Assembly: GCA_013180625.2 (NCBI GenBank)
Contig: SNVD02008830.1
Location: 124,001 to 188,000, forward strand
DNA: 64,000 nucleotides
Reading direction: 5' to 3'
Origin: Boswellia sacra
Taxonomy: Eukaryota > Streptophyta > Magnoliopsida > Sapindales > Burseraceae
The stretch's first letter is position 1, and each line of letters starts with the position of its first letter. The notes under the pieces were generated by a model. That model saw nothing but the letters and a program-made list of their open reading frames with translations. It was not told where the DNA came from and ran no database searches. The position numbers and the translations under genes are program-made. Below, one piece after another: positions 24,541 through 34,759 of the stretch.

Positions 24541-25061
24541 TAGGCTTGGGCATTTACCCCGGCCCCACCACTGACCCGGTCTGACCTGGTCCAACGGGGC
24601 GGGTCCAGACCCGCCCTGAATCACTGTAAGGGGCGGGTACGGGGCTGCATATAGTCTGCCCCGTCCGGGGCGGGTTCGGGGCCGGGTCTTGCATCTAGAC
24701 CCGTTTGACCCGCCCCGCCCCGCACATTTAGGGGTTAAAATGACAAAATTCAAAATATAGGGACTTAAATGTAATTTCAGGGGGTTATTTTGTTAAATTT
24801 TAATATATAGGAACTTTCAGGATATATTTATTTTTTATTTATTTTGGATTTTTTGGCCGTGACGTAAGCATGTTGATGATGTTGTATGAAATTATTAATG
24901 GACTTAAAAGAAATATTGCGGGTGATGGGATTAAAAAATATAAATATTATGGGGTGTAAATAAAATTTTGCAGGGCGGGGCGGGTATGGATCTGTCCAAT
25001 TTTTTTTACCCCGCCCCGCCCCGCCCCGGACGGGGCAGACTCTATGCAGCCCCGTACCCGC
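24541..25061. mobile_element. GC-rich inverted-repeat element inside the 5' LTR, right end lost
   Basis: A sharply GC-rich block in AT-rich surroundings. Its arms are inverted repeats: the left arm around 24633-24675 and the right arm around 25020-25061 share, in opposite orientation, a stretch containing GTACGGGGCTGCAT. The middle (about 24725-24975) is ordinary AT-rich sequence. The left terminus (TAGGCTTGGGCATTTACCCC) has no partner on the right, so about 92 bp of the right end are missing. No transposase is encoded. It is a non-autonomous element of uncertain superfamily; ORFs over it are low-complexity artefacts. Confidence 0.7.
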
Positions 25062-26640
25062 TTTTGGTAATGCCGAACCAAAACCAGAGGATGAATGGTC
25101 TGATGAAGAATACCGACGATCTAGTTGGAACTCCAAGGCTCTTAATACAATCTTTGCTGCAGTAGACTTAAACAACTTCGGACAGATTTCTAAATGTAAA
25201 GTGACCAAAGAAGCATGGGACATACTTGAGGTAAAACATGAAGGTACTGCATCTGTTAAAAGATCTAAATTAATGAGGCTAAATTCTCAATTTGAAAATA
25301 TGATGATGTATGAGGATGAATCAATTTCTGATTTTTACTCTAAGATATGTCACATTACGAACTCAGCATACATGCTTGACAAAAATTTCACTGATGCAGA
25401 AGTTGTTCGTAAGATAATTAGGTCTGTCTCAGACAAATTTCAACCTAAAATTTCAGCCATTAAGGAAGTTAAAAACACTGATGAAATGAGAGTTGATGAA
25501 TTGATTGGCATTCTCCAAAACTTTGAAATAAATCAAAGTACTCGGAAACAAAAAAGTAAAAGCATTGCATTTAATATAAAAGCTGAAAAATCTAATGATG
25601 AATATAGTGATGAGCTTGATGAAACCGATTCTAAACAAATTGCTTTTCTAACAAGAAATTATGTCAAGTTTATGAAAAGAAATTTCAGGAAAAAGAATCA
25701 ATAAAAGCCATCAAACTCAAGTGAAGAAAAGTTTAGAAAATTCAGCAAGGAGAATGATAAAAAGAAGCCGAAACAATATGAAAAGAAAGGACAGATTCAG
25801 TGTTATGAATGTTATGGTTATGGACATATCCAATCTGAATGTGCTAATCTCAAGAAGAAAAACAAAGGACTGACAGCAACCTAGAGTGATGAATCAGAAT
25901 ATGAGTTAGAAGATCAAGATTGCATGAGCAATTTTGTTGCATTTACAGTATCTACAGCAGATAAAGGGAAAGTTGTTATATAAGACATAATAGAAGATTG
26001 TCAAGCCAGTATTGATCATTCAGATGAAGAAGATGGACTAGAATATTATAAAGAGCTGCACGAAACATACAATACACTCTATAGTGAATGACTGAGTCAG
26101 AAAGAAGAAAGCAACACCTTGAAAAAGGGGATTGAAGTTCTGAAATGTGAAAAAGCTTATGCTGAAAACCACATCATTGAACTTGAAACTGTTTTGACAG
26201 AAAAAACAGCACACATTGAGAAAATCACAACAGAACTAGTTGAAAGCAAGAGGTGTGTTGATCAACTCAAAATTGGAGCCGCCAAACTTGATCAGGTCTT
26301 GAGTCTTGGAAGAGACAACTCTAACAAACATGGATTGGGATACACAGAAGGTAATATTGCATCTATATCAAAAATAGTCTTTGTTAAAGCTTCAACATCA
26401 GGTAAGAATTCTGAACTTAGCTCTTTAAAATCAAGTCCTAATTCCAAGAGCAATGAAACATTTGTTTCTCCTCTGAGTTCTTTCAAATCCAGTCTTGAAA
26501 AGGTAAGAAAAATTCATTCTTACTTGTTATTTTCATGGTAAAAAGGGACACATTAGGTTTAGATGCTTTAAATTATTGAACTTTTTGCATAAAAGATCAA
26601 AACAGTTCAAACTGTTACAAAAAACACAATAGCAGTGGAT
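25062..26640 (+). pseudogene. Sirevirus-like gag (UBN2 and CCHC), 5'-truncated with stops
   Basis: Gag-like coding region lacking its N-terminus, which was lost with the 5' deletion. The UBN2-type segment runs from PEDEWSDEEYR through KVTKEAWDILEVKHEG to about 25500. A CCHC zinc knuckle (C-x2-C-x4-H-x4-C) is intact at 25801-25842. A Lys/Glu-rich coiled-coil stretch follows at about 26119-26290. In-frame stops occur near 25702, 25882, 25981 and 26089, and another ends the open stretch at 26541. Some, such as the one in the TWSDES-like context at 25882, look like single transitions. It cannot make full-length Gag. Confidence 0.85.
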
Positions 26641-29600
26641 TAAGAAAGACAAAACAGTATGTTATATTGCCTTTACTGCACTTAATCATGCATCTAATGA
26701 TTTGTGATATTTTGACAGCGGTTGTTCTAGGCACTTAACTGGAAATAAACTATTTCTAACAAACTTTAAAGCATGCAAGGATGGCAATATCACTTTTGGA
26801 GATGGAGCAACAAGTAAGATAATTGGTAAAGGCACCTTGAATGTCAAAGGCCTAATCAATTTTAAAAATGTCTTACTAGTTGAAGATTTGAAAGCTAATC
26901 TTATAAGCATTAGTCAGATTTGTGATGAAAAGTATATTGTTAACTTCACACAAAACAAATGCATGGTCTTAAATAATTTTGGTAAATACATTCTAGAAGA
27001 TAATAGATCTTCGGATAATTGTCATTTGATAGAAATTGCATTTCATGCTAGGATTTCGGATTTAAAATTGTGGCATAAAAAATTAGGACACTTAAATTAC
27101 AAAGACTTGGTTAAATTAACTAAGTTAGTTGCTGTAAGAGGAGTTCCTAAACTTGATGACAAAATTGATAAAATTTGTGGACCATATCAAATAGGAAAAC
27201 AAATCAGAAGTTCACACAAATCAAATCCACATCTTAGCACTTCTAAGATACTTGATTTGCTTCACATGAATCTTATGGGTCCTATGCAAATTGAAAGCAT
27301 TACAGGTAAGAGATATATATTTGTTTGTATGGATGATTTTTCTAGATTTACTTTGGTGGATTTCATTAAAGAAAAATCTGACACTTTTGATGCTTTCAGG
27401 AATCTTTGTGTTAAGCTTGAAAATGAGCAAAATATGAACATTGGAAGGATTGTAAGAATAAGAAGTGATCATGGCAAGGAGTTTGAAAATGTTAGCTATA
27501 CTGACTTTTGCAAATATCATAGAATTGATCACGAATTTTCAGCTCATAAAACCCCTAAATAGAATGACATTGTGGAAAAAAAGAATAGAACTCTTCAAGA
27601 GATGGCTAGAGTGATGCTCAATAGCAAAAAGTTGACCAAGAGGCTATGGGCTGAAGCAATAAGCACTGCTTGTTATATTTCAAATAGAGTTTTTCTTAGA
27701 CCTGGCACTAATCAAACACCTTATGAAATTTTGAAAGGAAGAAAACCTAATTTGAAATATTTTCATGTCTTTGGTTACAAGTGTTACATCTTAAACGACA
27801 GAGAACTGTTAGGAAAATTAGATCCAAAGAATGATGAAGGAGTCTTCGTGGGATATGCTCAAAACAACAAAGCATTTCGAGTTTATAATCTGAGAACTGA
27901 GGCAGTCATAGAATCTACAAACGTAGTATTTGATGACCTTGATGATTATGCAAAGTACTCACGAGAGGAAAGTATAACCAGCTTCACAGAAGATGTAAAA
28001 AAATCAGATTCAGACAACAATAAAAAGGAAGATGCCGTTATGAAGGAGGAAACAGCTGCTGTTACACCTAACGTAACAGTAATATCTGACAACTCAGATT
28101 TGAACAGAAATTCTATTCGGAATGATGAGATAGAAAAGATCCACCCACATGAATTCAAAAGGCACATCTAACAAGTTCTATCATTGGAACACCAGATGAC
28201 ATGATGAAAACCCGGAGCAAGGTAAGAAATCAGGTAAGGTTTGCATGTTATGTTTCTTTAGTTGAGCCAAAAAATGTGAAAGAAGCTTTAAAAGAAGAGA
28301 TGTGGATTCAAGCTATGCAAGATGAACTTAATCAGTTTAAAGGGAATGAAGTATGGGAATTAGTTCTTAGGCCAGAAAATACAAATGTCATTGGAACTAA
28401 ATGGATATTTAAAAATAAAATTGATGAAAGTGGTCAAGTAGTAAGGAATAAAGCTAGGCTAGTTGCATAAGGTTACACACAAGTTAAAGGTATAGACTTT
28501 GATTAGACCTTTGCACCTGTAGCTAGACTTGAGTCAATCAGATTACTACTTGCAATTACTTGTTTGCTTGATTTTAAGTTGTATCAAATGGATGTTAAAA
28601 CTGTATTTTTAAATGGCTATCTCAATGAAAAAGTTTTTGTTGAACAGCCTAAAGGATTTGAAGATCCTAAACATCCTGATTTTGTCTACAGATTGCACAA
28701 AGCTTTGTATGGTTTGAAACAAGCTCGTAGAGCTTGGTATGAAAGGTTGACAAATTTTTTGATCAACAAAGGTTATAAAAGAGGCAGCAATGATAAGACT
28801 TGGTTTATCAAACATGCATCTAACTATCTTATTGTTGCATAAATATATGTTGATGACATTGTTTTCGGATCAACTAACAAAAGCAAAACTAATGAGTTTA
28901 TTAAGTTGATGCAGGAAGAGTTTGAGATGAGCATGGTAGGAGAATTAAATTTCTTTCTTGGATTGCAGGTTAAGCAAATGAATGATGAGATATTCATATC
29001 TCAATCAAAATATGCCAAGAATCTTGTAAAGAAATTGGGCTTGAAAATGCAAAACCAATGAAAACTCCTATCAGTACTAATCTAAAACTTTCAAAAGATA
29101 ATACAGGAAAAGATGTTGATGCAAGCTTGTACAGAAGCATTGTTGGCAGCCTACTATACCTCACAGCAAATAGATCAGATTTGAGCTTTAGTTTAGGACT
29201 TTGTACAAGGTTTCAAGCAAATCCCAAAGAATCCCATTTTTCAGCAGCCAAGAGAATCATCAGGTATGTTCATGGAACATATGATTATAGGATATGGTTT
29301 TCTAAAGATACAAATGGTTGTCTTGCAGGGTTCAGTGATGTAGATTGGGCAGGAAATGCTGATGACAGAAAAAGTACTTCAGGAGGTTGTTTTTATCTTG
29401 GTACTAACTTGGTTTCTTGGCATAGCAAGAAGTAGAATTCAATTTCTTTGTCTACAGCTGAAGCCGAATACATTACAGTGGGAGTTGTTATACACAACTA
29501 TTATGGATGAAGCAAATGTTGAGTGATTATGGTATTTAACAAAAGCCTATAACTGTGTTTTGTGATAATACTAGTGCAATAAATTTTCCAAAAATCCTGT

Positions 29601-29780
29601 TCAACATTCTAGAACAAAACACATTGATATTAGATACCATTTTATATGGAACTAGTAGAATCTAAGGTGATACATATTGAGCACATCTCCACTGATAAAC
29701 AATTGGCTGACTTGTTCACTAAGGCATTGGACACAATAAGGTTTGAAAATCTAAGAAAAGCCTTAGGTATCTATTAGTTA
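26641..29780 (+). pseudogene. Sirevirus-like pol (PR-IN-RT-RH), multiple stops
   Basis: Domains in copia order. The protease has Asp-Ser-Gly at 26714-26722. The integrase zinc region (HKKLGHLNY) is near 27075, with the core from 27250. The Asn codon at 27269-27271 sits where copia integrases have their first catalytic Asp (HM-D-LMGPM context). The second Asp (SDHGKEF) and the Glu region are still present. RT begins near 28300 (GTKWIFKNK), with YVDD at 28846-28857. RNase H covers about 29320-29480 (STAEAEYI). Stops occur near 27560, 28468, 28504, 28840 and 29433, and there are frame breaks near 29040 and after 29480. A zinc-binding Cys also appears lost (CGPYQIGKQ). The gene is dead. Confidence 0.9.
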
Positions 29781-30621
29781 TATGAGTGAACACATTATGC
29801 TGTTATGTTATTCATATCTGTAGTATCATAAGTTTCCTTCTAATTTAGCATGTTTGAGCTATGGTATAAAACTTGTATGAATAATAGATACTGAGTTAAA
29901 ATGAAAAATACAGAGAGGGCTACCAATAGATGATGTGTGAAAGCTATCATTGAGAGTAACCTCAGGGTATCTAGGAAATATGATGAGGTCACTCACTCAC
30001 ATGAAAAGGGTTACCTCTATATTGTGTGAAAGCTATTGTATTAATCTAGAAAAGTTTCAATTGAAATCAACTTTTGTGTGTGTAAGAAGCATGCCCAAGT
30101 TGTTCATTCAATTGAATCAAAATAGCTTTCATGAAGAAATTACTCAGCTCTAAAAAATGCTTCCTTAGAATGATACATATGATAATCCAGATATTACTAT
30201 CATGATATTATTAACTGTGTTCTGTTACGTTTTTCATAACAATGTCCTATGTGCTTGTCCTAAATATAAATCACTTATATGTCCATATGTCAAAAAATTG
30301 CCATGTCAGCCACGTTGAATTAAAGGGGAGAAGTCTCAGTGGCAGGAATCCTAATTATACCAGTATTCCTTATTTGAATTTAAATCAAATTTGAATTGAT
30401 GTGTTTAAAGGGAGTTATTAAACAGTTTTTGGAAAGGGAAGTCATTAATAAATTTTTTGTTGAAAAACAAAAATTCCTTAAAATTCGGCCTAGTATATAT
30501 AACAAATAGTTTGTGGGCTTCTTCTGTTCATATCATCCCTCACCTACAGTTGCTTCCCTGTCCTTGTCTTGGTTCTCTGTTCCTGTTCTGAAAAATCTTC
30601 TACAGTTTAGAAACCCTAGCT

Positions 30622-32515
30622 ATGACAACTTCATCAAACTCGACAGCTAGTGCTTCTTCTTCCTCGAGCGGCTTCAGTCACAACAATAGTGACAGCAGCC
30701 AGTCATCTCTTACGCAACACACACATGCAACGGTTATAGTTGATCCCGCCATCAGTGAGGACGAACGAGTACCAGTGAAGAAGATCAAGGACAAGGTCAA
30801 GCCAAAATACAACAAATTTCTCACTGCTGCAGTCAAACAAAGTTTGTCAAGATTACTTCACAGAGAAAGCTACAGTTGGAAAGGCCAGTGAAACTCTCGG
30901 ACTTCAACACATATGGTCTCAGTGAGATGATTGAGTCCATTTACTAGACTCGAACGGTATCAAACTTTCTTCCTCCTGTAAAAACTTTGATTCAGGAATT
31001 TTAAGCTATTATCTCAAGTGCCATTGATGATCCTAAGAGTTTTCATTATCATAAAGTTTACTGTCGGGGGAAGTTTGTGAAATTCTCTCCCAATGTCATA
31101 AACTCTTTTCTGGACATTCCAATAGGCAGTATGCATTCTGTAGATGAAGAATATAACATGGCAGAAATAGTTAAGGAAGTGACTAGTCGAATAGACATTG
31201 AGTGGAAACCCAGAGATGGTCTTGATCAGAAATATCTTACGAAGAAATACAGAGTGTTACATAAGATAGCACAATTTAATTGGCTTCCTTCTTCCCACCA
31301 AAGTCAAATTCGGGAAGAGAGAGTGAAAATTCTATTTTGTTTAGGAACTAATCGGCCAATCAACTTTGGATTGTTAGCTTATAGAAGAAATGTACAAATT
31401 GGTTCCTATCACTCTGATTACTATTTGCTTGTGTTCCCCTATTTGATTCAAGGAATATTTGCTCAGAATAACATTCCTGTGAGCTCTAGTGAACAGACAG
31501 AAATTCTGTCTAAGTCCATTACCAAGGGATTTCTTCAAAGGTTGCATTATCAAACTGACTTGCCTGCCCCTGAACCAAAACCAATAAGAGTCAGGAAAAA
31601 TCAATTGAAAATTGTTGAAGAAAAACTTGAATTGATCAATTCTGTGTTGACAGATATTCTGCATGACTTGAAAGACATTAAACACAAGTAATCTGTCTTG
31701 GAAGCTCAACTTACAAGATAGTCTCGGTCCACAGCACCACAATCCATGGCACCTGAACCTGTGATTCCAGAAAAACAAACTAATGAAATACTAGAAGAAA
31801 ATGAACCACAACCTGAGGAAGAGGCTCCAATTCCATCAAGTCCTGCTGCTAAGAAAGACAGAACAGCAACATAGAAGCCAAAAGAAAAATCAATCAAGGC
31901 ATTTGTTAAGGGATATAGCAGGAAGGGAAAGAAGAAACTTAAAGTGGTAAAGAAATCATCTGATCAGAAGAAGCAGAAACTAGACACATCAACTCCCACT
32001 TTGCAAGATGAATCTGATTCAGATGTACCAACAAAAACAGATTCTGGAATGAAACAGACCTCACCACTTGCTAAGAAAGAATCCCTGGATATTCCTGTCT
32101 CTACAGCAGCTGAAGAAAAATCTCATCCACCATCACTTCCATCACCCCCTCTTCCAACAACTGAGTCACCAGTTCCCTCCTCACAACAGCCTGCTAAGGA
32201 TACTGAAACCAGTGCAGAAAGAATGGAAAGGGAGATAGGCAGAGTTGTTGCTGAAGTCACTGCAACTTCCTCAGACACTACCGAAGCTTCACCTGCACCA
32301 GTCTCTTCTGAATAGACAGCACCAATTGAAGCTCAACTAGAACCAGTTCCATCTGATTTGCCTACCTCCACTCCTAGGCGTCGGTTTAAACATGTGGCTC
32401 GCAAATCCATCAAATGCCCTGGCGGCTCTACCTCTCCACCAGTTAGAAAGTTTCCTAGACTTAGTTAGATTTTGGCCACTTGTGCTGAAATCAAGGGGGA
32501 GAAAGATAAATGAGC
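30622..32515 (+). pseudogene. Envelope-like third ORF of the Sirevirus-like element, broken
   Basis: After pol comes about 800 bp without clear coding sequence, then a region with long open pieces: 30622-30891, 31077-31691 and 31944-32315, plus linking segments broken by stops. The first piece starts with a Ser-rich N-terminus. The middle piece includes KFSPNVINSFLDIPIG and FCLGTNRPINFG, resembling the domain databases call putative plant transposon protein. The last is rich in Pro, Ser, Lys and Glu. Position and layout match the env-like ORF known from some Sireviruses. I see no strong membrane-spanning segment in the pieces, so the envelope label is positional, not functional. Confidence 0.7.
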
Positions 32516-33045
32516 TGGCTGGATTTTATTTTGATTGCTGAACTATTTTTATTTTGATTTGCTTGCTGAACTATTTTTTTTTTGCTGTCATCTTATTTTA
32601 ACTCATGGTTCTCTCTGCTTACTAATTTTGTTTTTGTGTTACTTGTTTCTCAAAGAAATAAGTAAGAAGTGAGGGGGAGAATGAACTATAGTTTTTGTCA
32701 CGTGTGCATTCGAGCTACCTGTTGATTTGTGTTACGGGTTATTAATCTGCACAGTTACTTGGATGAGTGTTGTAGATGAATTTGAATACAGTAGTGTTTG
32801 ACAAATATTCTTATTTGTTTTGCAGATGAGTTTGATTGTATTAGTGGCTGTCAAACTTCGCTTTAAGTGCTCTGATCAGTTATATATCTTGTGATAGTGT
32901 GCTGTTATGTGATTCCCAACAACTTTCTGATTATTTCTTTACATGGGATATTTGTCTGTTTTATTGTTCATGATAACTGTCAGTGATATCTAACTTATCA
33001 TGTGTTGTTTTTAGAAATAGTTCAGTGTTTTCATCACAAGTTATC

Positions 33046-33059
33046 AAAAAGGGGGAGAT
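33046..33059 (+). other. Polypurine tract before the 3' LTR
   Basis: AAAAAGGGGGAGAT immediately precedes TGTTGGTG of the 3' LTR and is the expected plus-strand priming site. Similar G-rich purine runs occur upstream at about 32493-32505 and 32671-32680. Confidence 0.8.
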
Positions 33060-33955
33060 TGTTGGTGTTAATGTAATCCTTGCATGTGTCATGCACATGT
33101 GAAGTTTTTGGTTAAGTTGTGATAAAAAATTAGAAAAGCATTTTAATTCCTATTTTACTGTTTCTAGATATTTAGTATAGGAAGTATTTGATTCACAATA
33201 AATACCTCTATAGATTAAGATAATATTTCTTGTATCCTAATAAAAAAAGAAGGATATTTAATTGTGTCCTAATTTCTTTAGGAGTTTAACTATAAACACT
33301 TCCTATTTTATTTTATCCTAATCCTAATGTGATTTTGATTGAGATATTTACAGGATTTTTAGGAAGATTTCGACCAAGACCTCTCAATATATATCGAGTT
33401 ATGAAAAAGTCGAAAAAATGGAGTTTTTGCGGATTGGAGACTAGTTTGTGTTCTTGAGAGAGTTGGTCATGGCATTCCAAGATTTAATAGAAGAAAGCTT
33501 CAACGCAAAAAGAATGTCTTTGTTACTTTGATTCAATGTGTCTTTGTTTCATGTATGAGAGTTAAAATCGTACATGAGTTGTTGATTAAGTCTGAGTGAG
33601 TTAGTAGACACTTAGGATAACTTGAGGGTTGAGTATTTATGTAATTCTGTGTTAGACATCGGGTGTTATATATAACTTAACAGTGTGTTGTTAAGTTATC
33701 TGTGACAAAGAATGTGCAATGTCACTAGTGTTTAGGATCTTTGCGAAAATTTTGTTTGTCAAAGATTAGGTCAGTGTATGAGAGTGAGTCAGCATTGTAA
33801 AAGGTCTTAAAGATTGTACAAACAAAAACATAGTGAATTGCAACTCTATAGCTGTCCATGGACGTAGGTTTTTATAATCGAATCACGTAAAAATCCTCCT
33901 TTATATTACAGTTGACTGTGTTGTTATTTATAACTGCATACCTTCAGAACTCTCA
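33060..33955 (+). repeat. 3' LTR of the Sirevirus-like element (complete)
   Basis: An 896-bp LTR running from TGTTGG to CTCTCA, preceded by a polypurine tract and followed by the AAGTC target duplication. It shows what the truncated 5' LTR has lost. Confidence 0.93.
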
Positions 33956-33960
33956 AAGTC

Positions 33961-34759
33961 TTAAAAAAAATCATGAAAAGATCTAAAGTCTTAGAATAAG
34001 TGAAATTCAGAATTCAGATAAAAAAAAGCCCCTAAATGGGTTATAATAAAATTTTGTTATACTTTTCTCTGACATGAACACGAATTATCACTCTTAAATT
34101 ATATATCTAATTAGTCTGTTCCATAACTCAAATCTTGTATAATAATTAAAACAATTTTTATGGTCTATAAGAAATGATGTTTTGTGAAATGTAAAACTAT
34201 TTAAAAAGAAAAGACTATTATATATTTTTCGAAACATACCGGGACACAATTTTAAATCATCACAAAATACAAAATTCTGTGCAAGCTAAAGTTGTTTTTG
34301 ATAAATTATTAACAACAAAGAATTTAGAATGGGTTTGTTTTCATTTTTAAAATATTATTATATATATATTTATTAATATATTAAATTAATATTAATAATA
34401 TATAATTTTTTAAATTAAAAAAATTAAAATTAATCATATATATTCTTTACCTAATTTTGAAATCAAAACCTTAAAATACAAAAACGAACGCACCTTGATT
34501 ATTTTTTTAAAACTTCAGGCTGGCAAGGAGGCTAAAATCTGCAAAAAGGGGAAAACGGGTGAGGTCCGTTCGGGTGAATATCATCTCACAAACAAAACCG
34601 AGTGCATAATAGGGACCCGAAGCCGCGCAACGTGGAGCCCAGATATTACTTAAGGTAAATGGCCAGATTCAGCGCCTAGTCAGTCAGCGACGTTTAGTAG
34701 GGTTTTTGTAGATTGAATAATAGCTCAGCTCATCGTCGGAGAGTCAGAGAGACGCTACT
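33961..34759 (+). promoter_or_regulatory. Upstream region of the PheRS beta gene with telo-box
   Basis: About 800 bp between the retrotransposon's target duplication and the PheRS beta ATG. It is strongly AT-rich to about 34500 and more GC-rich from there. TAGGGTTT (reverse of the AAACCCTA telo-box) is at 34698-34705, 55-62 bp before the ATG. No gene is seen. The Sirevirus-like element ends only 0.8 kb from the start codon. Confidence 0.5.

Larger units (their letters stand above)
23905..33955 (+). mobile_element. Sirevirus-like Ty1-copia LTR retrotransposon, decayed
   Basis: A complete insertion footprint: TGTTGGTG starts both LTRs, the 3' LTR ends in CA, and AAGTC occurs on both sides (23900-23904 and 33956-33960) as a 5-bp target-site duplication. 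The order gag, protease, integrase, RT, RNase H is that of Ty1-copia. A long extra reading region between pol and the 3' LTR, together with gag of the UBN2/CCHC type, points to the Sirevirus (SIRE/Maximus) lineage. The two LTRs are about 95 percent identical by eye over their shared 635 bp (roughly 25-30 mismatches), so the insertion is not recent. Many in-frame stops and a 5' deletion make it non-functional. Confidence 0.92.

Noticed and set aside
24523..25165. Arg/Pro/Gly-rich ORFs on both strands near 24.5-25.2 kb
   Set aside because: They are translations of the GC-rich inverted-repeat element, not conserved proteins.
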